In this document: piece by piece, positions 10,601 to 22,600 of the stretch
Position numbering within the stretch: the stretch's first letter is position 1
How the letters are laid out: each line of letters begins with the position of its first letter
Origin: Dryomyza anilis
Lineage: Eukaryota; Arthropoda; Insecta; Diptera; Dryomyzidae
Direction: 5' to 3'
Length of the DNA stretch: 64,000 nt
Assembly (NCBI GenBank): GCA_951804985.1
Contig: OX638134.1
Coordinates: forward strand, 3,720,001 to 3,784,000
Notes under the pieces: model-generated
Database searches by the model: none
Told to the model about the DNA's origin: nothing
What the model saw: only the letters and a program-made list of their open reading frames with translations
Program-made: the position numbers and the translations under genes

Positions 10601-13600
10601 GAGATCATTTTGTTATTCAATTAACCTCAGTAGAAATTATTTTAAGTCCATGCTAGGAATTATTGTTTGATTATATTTCGAACAACTACCGGCTCATGAT
10701 CATTTCTAACCTAATAGGACAAATTTCTATTCTATTTACAATTTGAGACTATAGATTTAAAAATGGTCAAAATTAATTAATTTGTATTAAAAATCAATGA
10801 ATTTTCGATTGTTTATCACATTCAAAGTATAATCAAGTATACTGAGAATAACTTGAATCTGGGATGTTTAAATCAATCAAATCATATACTTGCAAAAGCA
10901 AGTGGTTTAAAATCATTTAAAAAACATTTTTTTTTCTATATTTGAGAAAATGAATTCAAAATCGATTCAAATGATTTTTTTTATAATTTTTTTTAGAAAC
11001 TGTACCTAAAATATACCTCAAATGATTTCATGTTGAAATTTCAAATATTTAAAATTTAAATTTTCACTAAAATTTCAGTTTTTTACTTAAATTCAATTTT
11101 TCCCTAATAATTAAATATTTCACTAAAAATTCAAATTTTCATTAAAATTCAATTTTTCACTAAAAATTAAATTTTTCATTCAAAATTAAATTTTTCACTA
11201 AAAAATTCAAATTTTCACTAAAAAATTCAAATTTTCACTAAAAATTAAATTTTTCACTAAGAATTAATTTTTCAAGTTTCTACTAAAAATTCAATTATTC
11301 AAGTAAAATTCAATTTTGCTCAAAAATTCAAATTTTTACAAAAATCCAATTTTTCCATTTTTTTTTTATTAAAAATACAATTTATCACTCAAAATTAAAT
11401 TATAATAAAAATATTTTTTTTCTAAAATTTAAAACTTACTAAAAATTAAAAATTTCACAAAAAAAAATTTTTTTGAGGAATTTATTTCTTTTTTTTTTTT
11501 AATAAAAATTTAATTTTTTTATAAATATTATTTGTTAATTAAAATTGTATGAACTAAAAGTGAAATATTTGCGATAAAAACAGAGGTTATTACCAAAAGT
11601 TAAATTGTTCACAAAATAATATTTTTTTTTTAATTATTTACATCGAACAATTATTAACATTTTGCAGATTTTTTGATATAACATTTATGAATTATGGAAA
11701 TTATTTTTTATGATTGAGTTTTTGTACAAAATGTGTTAGTAAATGTAACAAAATTATTTAAATACCATAACCAAAAAATGAATGATTGTGCGCCACAAAC
11801 CTTTGTGCAAGGGATTTTATTTAACACAGTTTTTTTTTTCAATATGAATTATAAAATAAAAAAAAAACAAAAGCCAAACAAATTAATTTTGCCAAAAATA
11901 AAAAAAACATTCCAAACACAAGCGAAATTTTGTAATTTTTAAAAAAAAACTTTACAACTTGATTTGTGTGAATTACCTGACTTAAGGATGCTAATGTGGC
12001 GGAATCCACAGAATCCTGCAATAATAGGTGAGAGAGAAAAATACGAAACAAATAGTAAAATGTGAGCAATTTTTATTTTATGTAAGACAATGTGTACGAG
12101 AACGAAATTCAATGATTTTAAGCAATGAGCGGCAAGTAAAAAATCAATGATCAGTAATTAAGAGAAAAAATTCTGAATTTCGAAATAAAAACATAAAATT
12201 TGCGATCAAGAATAATTATATAAAATTCAAAATTATTCATTGAGATACTTAAACATTGAATTTTTTCATTGATTGTTAATTTAATGTTCAAGATTCTTTA
12301 TTAAAAGGCAATGTGCATTGATTGAGAATCAATGAACGTAAAATAAATATCAACGATCAGCAATTATTGAACTTCATTATTGATTGTCAATTAAATTTCA
12401 AAGATTATCAATTAAAGATCAATGCTAAACCATCAATGATCAATAATTGTCAATTAAGTAACAAATATTATCAATTTAAGATCAATGTTCACGAAGTAAT
12501 GAACAATGTATATCAATTACTTATCAATTACGTAACAATGATCATCTATAAAGTATCAATGTTCATAAATTAAGTAACAATGATCACAAAATAAGAATCC
12601 GTGATCATCAAATAAATATCAATGATCAGTAATTATTCATTGAACAATAAATAGGACTTTAAAGTTTAATGTATTTCACTGATCTCTTAATCATGATCAA
12701 AGATTTTTTTATAAAAAATTAATATAAATCTATATAAAGTGTTAGCAAAGCTTTCAATATACTTTAAACTTTTTGTTTGTGAATTTAGGCAAAAGCTTTA
12801 AAGCTTATTATTTAGAAAAGCCCCAGCATTTGACCCCAAAAGTGTAAGCTGAATGTGTGTTCATGACTAATGACTTTTTGTAGACTACGCATAATATGTA
12901 TGTCTTTCGAAAACCTACCTGCGCTTGTGACATCTCCTCCAGTTCCTGCGCCAAGCTGTTGAGTGTGCCATTCAACAGATGACGTCCCTCCTCGACGCCG
13001 CGCGTCAGCACTGCCGCCTGCAATTCCTCATTTTGCTCTTCGAGCGCTGTAATTGCAACGAAAGTAAATCACTTATAATTCATAGCCTTTATTTCAATCT
13101 AAACGCGCACTACTTACTTTTATTCTTTTGTCGCATCTCCTCCAACTCCTGATGCAATTCTTCCAGTCTTAAAGTTTCCGGCGATGTTGTTGGCAGCGCC
13201 GGGCCCGTCTCTGAGCGTAGTCGCTCCAGTTCTTTGCTCAGCTCCACCATCAGATCTTCGGCGGCCTTCTTCTCCTGCTCGTGCTTGCGTTCGCGTTGTT
13301 TACCCTCGTCGAGATCCTGCTGCAGCGTTGCAATTTGATCGCGCGCCAACTCAAGTTTCTCTTCGGTGCGATGCAGATCGTTGGCCTGCTTGTCGCAGAG
13401 CACACGTAATCGTTGCGACTCGTCACGCAACGCATTCGACTCAATTTCGATCGTCTTAATCTTGATTTGGCAATTTTCATTCTGCAGCGCAGCCTCGCGT
13501 TCGACGCGTGCCAGCAGTTCGCGGTGGCGTTTCTGCTCCTCGGCTAGGCGCTCTTCGGAACGCAGTTCAGACTGAAAGAGAGACAAATTTTTAGTAAAAA

Positions 13601-16600
13601 ATTGAATTATTAGTGACAAATTTAATTATTAGTGAAAAATTGTATTTTATGTGAAAAATTTAATTTTTAGTGAAAATTTTATTTTTAGTGAATATTCGAA
13701 TTTTTAGTGTAAATTTTAATTTTTTAGTGAAAATTTGAATTTTTAGTGAAAATTTTAATTTTTAGTGAAAATTGAATTTTTAGTGAAAAATTTAACTTTT
13801 ATTGAGAAATTGAATTTTTAGTGAAAATTTGAATTTTTAGTGAAAAATTGAATTATTAGTGAAAAATTCGATTTTTAGTGAAAAATTGAATTTTGGATGA
13901 AAATTTGAATTTTTAGTGAAAATTGAATATTAAGTGAAAAATTGAATTTTAAGTGAAAAATTTAATTTTTAGTGAAATATTGAATTTTTAGTGAAAAATT
14001 GAATTTTTATTGAGAAATTGAACTTTTATTGAGATATCGAATTTTTAGTGAACATTTGAATTTTTAGTGAAAAATTGAATTTTTAGTGAAAAATTTAACT
14101 TTTATTGAGAAATTGAATTTTTAGTGAACATTTGAATTTTTAGTGAAAATTTGAATTTTTAGTGAAAAATTGAACTTTTATTGAGAAATTGAATTTTTAG
14201 TGAACATTTGAATTTTTAGTGAAAATTTGAATTATTAGTGAAAAATTCGATTTTTATTGTAAAATTGAATTTTGGATGAAAATTTGAATTTTAGTGAAAA
14301 ATTGAATTTTAGTGAAAAATTGAATTTTAGTGAAAAATTGAATTTTAAATGAAAAATTTAATTTTTAGTGAAAAATTGAATTTTTAGTGAAAAATTTAAC
14401 TTTTATTGAGAAATTTAATTTTTAGTGAAAATTGATTTTTTCCGATATTTAAATAAGTACCTCTCTGTACTGCTCCTCGAGCATGTGATAACGAGCCTGC
14501 AGAACCGCATACTCGGTTTTGGTGCGTGTCGTGCGATCCTCGGCAATGTTTTGTGTATCCGCCAAATCGGTTACTTGACGTTGCAGTAATTCCAACTATA
14601 AAAAGAGAGAAAGAGAGAAAAAACAATTATATGATACTGTTAACTAGAGATAAAGAATATAATTAAAATAATTAAAATTTGTTGAACTTTTAATTTTACA
14701 ATGTGACATTAAAGTCTTTTAAGCCATTTTATAGATTTAATGCATTTTAGTTTAATTAAAGATAACGTTGACATTAAAGCGCTTTTGTTAATTTCAAAAA
14801 CTTTGATACTTTTGACTTATTTTTGACATATTTGACACTTGCGACTTTTCATATTCATTTTTTATAAAATTTTACTGCAAAATACTAACACAAGAGCTCT
14901 TCAAATCGCGCAAATCAATGAGCAAATCATCGACAACATGATCCATCGAGCGTTTCAAATACATTTGATCGCAACGTTTGACACCTGTAACCGCCGCTGA
15001 AACGTCAGATCTAAACGACGCTGAGATGATGACACTGACAGCTGCAGAGCACAACGTGTGTGGGCGGTGGCGTCGGCAGCTCCGTTGTCGTTGTCGTCGT
15101 CGTTGTATTGTAGCTTTTTGTGTTCTTGTTGTTGCTGTGATGCAGGCAAGTGGAAAACATATTTTCTTTAGCAATCATTTAATAATGTGCTTGCTGGCTA
15201 ATTTGTCGATATTTAATTTGTATTTTCTTGAGGGCGAAACGTTGTTTTATTTTTTGTTTATCTATTTTGTTTTTAATCAATAAATGATCGTGTGTCTGGG
15301 TAGAGTTCGCTTGCTTAACTAAAGTTTAAATGCAAACAATGCTCTGTCAATTGGCAAAGAGCAACCAGTAAAGAACTCGCGAGTGTGAGTAAATAAAAGT
15401 GAAAGAGAGAGCGCGTTTAAGAAGTGGGTGAGTTCTGTTTGGGAGAAGCACTGCCGCCTGCCGCAAGACAGGGAGAGTCAGCAAATGAGTAATGACACTG
15501 ATTGCGATGTTGGCGTTAAAAGCCTCAAATATATATAAAAATAAATAACAAAAAACGAAGATAAATAAAATAAAAATAAATAAATACAAAAAAAAAAGAG
15601 AAAAAAAAATCTAAATTTTAAGTCATTTCATATGAGAATTTTAGCATTCATTGGAATGCAACTAAAACAAGTGACGGGAGCGCAAATATTTGACAGATTA
15701 CAACATAAAGATTTCTTCACAATTTGGAAACAGGGTCTTTTATAAAAAAAAACGAAATTTTTAGATTCTATTGTTTTTGAAGTTTCAGTGAAAATTTAAC
15801 TAAGACTTTATTTTATTTTACTGAAAATTCAAATTTTAAGTCTTAGTTAAATTTTTAAGATAATTTTACATGTGGGAAAAATTTAATTTATAGTAAAAAA
15901 TTTATTTTTTTAGTAAAAAAACTAAATTTTTAGAAAAAATTGAATTTTTAGTGAAAAATCGAATTTTTAGTGAAAAATCGAATTTTTAGTGAAAAGTTCA
16001 ATTTTTAGTGAAAAATTTAAATTTTAGTGAAAAATCGAATTTTTAGTACAAAATCGATTTTATAGGCAAAAACCCGAATATTAAGTGAAAAATCTAATTT
16101 TTAATGACAAATTTTAAGTGAAAAATAGAATTTATAGTGAAAAAACGTATTTATAGTGAAAAATTGAATTATTAATGAAAAATTGAATTTCTAGTGAAAA
16201 ATCGAATTTTTAGTGAAAAGTCGAATTTTTGGTAAAAATCGAAATTTTAGGGAAAAAACGAATTTTTAGTGAAAAATAGAATTTTTAGTGAAAAATCAAA
16301 TTTTAAGTGAAAAATAGAATTTTTAGTGAAAAATGAATTTTTAGTGAAAAATCGAATTTTTAGAGAAAAATCGAATTTTTAGTGAAAAATGAATTTATAT
16401 TGAAAAATAGAATTTTAAGTTTAAATAGAATTTTTAGTAAAAAATTGAATTTTTAATGAAAATTTGAATTGTTAAATGAAAAATTGAATTTTAATTGTAG
16501 GGTTTTTCAATAAGAGCGCTACAAAAGTTTTTTTCAAGGACGCTACAAAAGAAGAGCGACAGGGACAGCAAACGACGCCATATTTCTTACCGCTCTTTTG

Positions 16601-19600
16601 ACATTTCTCTTCAGTAAGGTTTGCCATTTCATGATGGAAAGATATACGAGCCAACAACGAGTCGAAATTATTAAAATTTACTACCGAAATTCGAATTCGT
16701 ATATCTTTCCATCATGAAATGGCAAACCTTACAGAAGAGAAATGTCAAAAGAGCGGCGAGAAATATGGCGTCTTTTGCTGTCCCTGTCGCTCTACTTTTG
16801 TGTTGAAAAACCCTTTACTATTTAATGAATATATCAATTTTTGATCAGAAAATAAATTTTTAATATTTAAATTTATTTTTTTTTAAATTTAAAATTTAGT
16901 GTGTTATTTACAAAAAAATATATTTTAAATTAAAATAAAAAAATACATAACTTTTTTTGTAGTTGAAGAATTTTTAAAATTTAATCTTTTTTTTATATCA
17001 CACCCTGTACAAAATATTGTAAAATACCTTTTTAAGTAGGTATCTATAGGTGGAGCCACCACATGTGTGATGAATTCTCATTTAAATATTTAGATATTCT
17101 AATCTGTGTTAAGTGTTAATGAATATACAAAGCTAACTAAACTTTCGATATGGTAAATGAAAAATGACCCATGTAAAAAAGGTTTTGTGAATCGAGAGAG
17201 ACTATCATGGAACGTGAGTGTTAATAGATAGAAAAAGACAGACTGTCTAAAAGAGTGTGCGACAGTAAAAATGAGCGCTTGATATGATAACGCGCGACAA
17301 GTTAATGCAAAAACAAAACAAATAATGAGGACGACAGCAAAAAAGATGTTAACAAGCTTAAAAAGAAACCAAAGAACAATTGCAAAGCGTACAGTATTTA
17401 TGCGTTGCGAATAACTTATAATATACCCTACGAGCAGTCATATTGAAACTTTTTGCAAAAATTTAAAATAATTTTAAAATATTAAATTAATATTTTAAAA
17501 TAAATTTTTAATTTTAATCAGACCTTGTCTGGTTTATGTGAGACTTTAGACGGCATTCCTAACCTTAATCGAAAGTAATTTTCAGAAATTATCAAAAAAA
17601 TAGTTAGTTATTTTGTTCTAATGAATCGATATACTTTATTTAATTGAGTACTTCTATTACTTTCATTTATGATGATGATTTGTTTGCAATATAATAAATT
17701 AGAATAATTATGACTAGTCATATACTATTAATGTCACTCATAAAAACTATTAATAATAAATCGTGCCCACACTATTGGCATGGTCGTTAAATTGCATCAT
17801 CACACTGTGTAAACATATTCAACATTTTTTTTTGTATATTATTTAAATTTTTTTACTTTTTCAAAATGTTTACTCTTTCTTTATTTAATTTTAAATATTT
17901 GCTCTTTTAAAAATTAACACTCTTTAAAATTTTTGAAATTAAAATCATTTTATACTTGTCGCACGTCTACTCTCTTTTTATTCACATCCATTCATTCTTT
18001 CATCTTTTGTATATTCACGCTGTTTTTATTGGTTTAATGAATGAATGGAATATATTTAATAGTAAACTATTCCATTGTATTTATATTAAGTACTGAAAGA
18101 TATGCAATTGCGACATCGGAAACACATATCAGGTCAGAGAGCGGAAACGGCATACGATATGAAGGGTTGCGATACAATTTAAAAAAGTAGGGTATTTTAC
18201 AGTGTACTCAAAGTTTGTTCAATGCTGGCAACAAAAATAAACAACTATTGATTTTTGTAATATGGCGTTTTAATTTTGTAATATGACATTTCAATTGTAT
18301 CAAACATTTTGTATTTTATAAATAGTATTTTTTTGTCACACGTTAATTTTATGTTTTTGTTCACACGATCATTTATTGTATTCTCACAAAATGTCTAGCA
18401 AAACGTCACAAGAACACTTTGCATTTGTCTTCCACGCGCCACTATTTCTCACTTACAACTGAAATTCAGTGGCCACCACCAAACCATTCGGCAGCAATGC
18501 AGGCCGCCGCCGATGGCTGGCCCCATGTCGACACATACGATATACATGCGGTAGTATTTAGTGAGTTCTTTAGTGAGCATAGCATATAAAAATTACAAAA
18601 AAAAAAAAACAACGAAAAAAAAAACAACTAATGGGCACAACACAAAAGCAGCCCCAACGTCTTAGCCCCGTTAGTTGGCCACTAACACTGACGTCGCGCG
18701 ACCAAAAATAAACCGAAACCCAACGTTGCGCCTACAGTAAACCAAAAAGATACAAGTTTTATAGAAGAGAGACCAAATTTCTAGATGTAAATGGTTGCGA
18801 AATAGTTTTTTTTTTATATTTTTGTTTATATTTTGCTTACTTTAAATTTGTTTAATTTTATTTCGTAATAAAAAAAAAACAAAATGTTTGAAGTAAATAT
18901 AATAATATCGCATATTATTTACAATTACGACATTTTTTAAATTATTAAAATTATTAAATTTTAATATATTTTAAATTTTTATTTTAATTAAGTTTTTTTT
19001 GCAATTATCTGCACTTACTGGAAAAATATGTTTGCGGCAAACATCACATATGTTTGCAGTAAATGTAATATGAGCGCATCTTATTGGCAATTAAAACATT
19101 TTTTTGAATTATTTTGGTTAATTTATAATTTATAATTTTAAATTTTTATTTTAATTAAATTTTTTTGCAATTATCTGCACGTACTGAAAAATATTTTTGC
19201 AGCAAATATAATACAATTAATTTTATTTATATTTTTTAAAAATATATATCTCTTTTTTTAAATATATATATTTTTTTTCAACTACAGTCCGTTGTAATGA
19301 AATAGTTTTCTGCAAACATCATGATTACGAATAACTTTTCTGAATTGTTAAAATCATTTTATTAATTTGTTTTTATTTTTATTATTTTTATTTCTTTAAA
19401 TTTAACGAACGTATTGAAACATTTATTTTGCAGCAAACATCATATTATTGTGTCCAACTTTCATGCAATATTTTTAGAACTATTTTGAATTTTTATAGGA
19501 ATGTATCATCTAACTTCCATGAATTATTATATTTTTAAACACATTTTGTTATAATTATATTTTGTATTATTTGTTGACTAACTTTTTATAAAGAATTTAC

Positions 19601-22600
19601 GTAAGTTAAATTGACATGTAATAAAAAAATATGTTTTGTTGAAAAATTTATTATTTTATTATATTTTTATTTACTTTACTTTTATAATAATATTCAATTC
19701 CGGTTTTTAATATTTTTCGACAAGTAATGAAGAAATATGTTTTGCAGCAAACATTAAATGATTGCGTCCAACTGATTTTTTTTAAATATTTTTAAATTTT
19801 AGGATGCATTGCAAATATTTCGTGTTTTTATTGTATTTTAAATTATTTTTTAATTTTGTTTTATTTTTTAAAATAATGTTTTATTTATGAATAGAATTCA
19901 GAATTCTGTTGGTTTCATTTAATTTTTAATATTTTTTATTTTTTATTTAATTTAATTTATTTTACTTTGTGCACTTAGTGAACAAATATGTTTTGCAGCA
20001 AACATATTTAAAATGATTTAACTTTTTAAATTTCTTTAATTAAAGAATTAACAAAATCACACAAGTAACCATTAGAAATATTTGTACATGTAATTTTAAA
20101 GGTTTATTCAATAGTTTTGGCACTACAGTCCTATAAGAACTTCGGCCGAGCTCTCTCACCAATTTGAGCTGTGCGTGTTTCATTTGTACTCAAAGTGGTG
20201 GGACCTACAGTTTATTGCCGAATCCGAACGGCGGGTGAGAGCTTTTCATAGGCAATGTTTTACTCTCGTAGGTTTGCCGTTTACTGCCGAGAGGTAGCGC
20301 GGTATAAAAAAAATTTTCTATGAAAAGATGTTGTTAGCCCCAGTCCAGGCTTGAACCGGGGACCTTTCGGCTCGCAGTCCAACGCACTAACCACTGAGCT
20401 ACCGCGGCTACAATAATGATTTCAATTATAAAATATTCGTATCTAATTTTAGTAATTCCAAATTTACATCAAAGGTAATGTTTTTATAAAAATATTTTTG
20501 ATTCGTTTTACTCTTACAATAATGATATATTTTATTTAATTTAAATTTTTTAATATTGTATATTTTGTTTATAAAATAAAGATAAAAAATGAAATTACTT
20601 TTATATTTTTTCTATATTTCCTATGTTTATTTTTTTGTTATTTTTTATTTATTTTTTTTTCTATTTTTTATTAAGTCTTTTTTTTTTTATTATTATTTTT
20701 TTTCTCTTTAATTGTATATTGAATTCGATTTTTCTCTTGTTTGAAATATTATGGAAAATTTTTTGTCCTATATTCAGTCCCGATATTTCCACGACATTTA
20801 TATTCTAAAAAATTTATTTCGAAATTAATTTTCAATATTTTTTAAATTTTTCTTCTAATTTGATATCTTTTATTTCAATTTTTAATTAAAATTTTTTTTT
20901 TATTTTTTTTAAATTTTGCTAAATCTAATATTTTATTTTTAAAAAAATATTTTTTTTATTTATGTATTTTTTTAAATTGAAATTTAATAAATGTTTTAGT
21001 TTTGATTCCATTGTAAAAACTCATTTAAATTTATGTATTTATAATTACATTTATTTATTTTTCTTTTTCTTTGTGTTTTTCTTTCATGCTTCATTATTTA
21101 GTTGAAAATTTATGTATTTTTAATTTTGTTTTTTATTATTTTTTTTATTTTTCATTTTTTCTGATGTTCGCACGTCATTTTCGTGTTTATTTCCGGCACT
21201 CACAACAAAATTTCCATGACAACCACCAACTTACATGAGTGTGAATGATAAAAAGACAAAAAAAAAAGAAAAAGTTCTATAGCAAGTTTGGCGACCGCTG
21301 TGACCCCAACTCTGTTTTATGTTCTACCAAAACAAATCAAGTGTGAAATAGTAGACGGCGCAACAAAAGCCAAAGTGAAAGAGGACCCAAAGTATTACAG
21401 CACATTTTTGAAGAATTCGATTTTAATTTGATCTTTAGACAGACAGAATATAGAATATTTTCGGTATTTTACACTACATTTTGTGTGTGTTTCTTTCTCT
21501 ATTTGGGGAAAATGCGAGGCACATGTTTTGAAAGTTCATGGGAGCTGCTACATATGGCACTTGTCTGGCAAACTGTCGGTGGTACATCAAACTTACATTA
21601 AAAATTTAGATTTTTAATTTTTGAACTATTTATAAATAAAAAATAATCTCGAACAAAAATATTATAGTGAAAAATTTAATTTTTGTGAAAATGGAATTTT
21701 TAGTTCAAAATGGAATTTTTAGTGAAAAATTGAATTTTTAGTGAAAAATTGAATTTTTAGTGAAAAAGTGAATTTTCAGTGAAAAATCAAATTTTTAGTG
21801 AAAAATTTAATTTTTAGTGAAAAATTGAATTTTTAGTGAAAAATTGAATTTTTAGTGAAAAATTGAATTTTTAGTGAAAAATTGAATTTTTAGTGAAAAA
21901 TTGAATTTTTAGTGAAAAATTGAATTTTTAGTGAAAAATTGAATTTTTAGTGAAAAATTGAATTTTTAGTGAAAAATTGAATTTTTAGTGAAAAATTGAA
22001 TTTTTAGTGAAAAATTGAATTTTTAGTGAAAAATTGAATTTTTAGTGAAAAATTGAATTTTCAGTGAAAAATTAAATTTTTAGTGAAAAATTTAATTTTT
22101 AGTGAAAAATTGAATTTTTAGTGACAAATTGAATTTTTAGTGATAAATTGCATTTTTAGTGAAAAAATTTAATTTTTAGTGAAAAATTCAATTTTTAGTG
22201 AAAAATTCAATTGTTAGTGAAAAATTGAATTTTTAGTGATAAATTGCATTTTTAGTGAAAAAATTTAATTTTTAGTGAAAAATTCAATTTTTAGTGAAAA
22301 ATTCAATTGTTAGTGAAAAATTGAATTTTTAGTGAAAATTTTAATTTTTAGTGAAAAATTTAATTTTTAGTGATAAATTGAATTTTTGTGAAAAATTAAT
22401 TTTTAGTGAAAAATTTAATTTCAGCCAACATTATATTATTTAATTTTATAATATTTAAGTTTTTTTTAATATTAAACTTGAATTTTTTAATTAATTTTAA
22501 TTAAAAATGCACATTTTCAGTGCCAAGTGCATGACTAATTTCTGCCACTCACTCCTCCTTTAAAATGTTTGTTTTTATTTTCAAATTGATGCCTCAAAAT

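Noticed and set aside
13184..13575. Plus-strand Arg/Ala/Ser-rich frames
   Set aside because: Antisense shadows of the 454-nt nuf coiled-coil exon.
20337..20411. Functional tRNA gene
   Set aside because: Acceptor and anticodon stems do not pair properly and the sequence continues into a repeated SINE body present at another locus.
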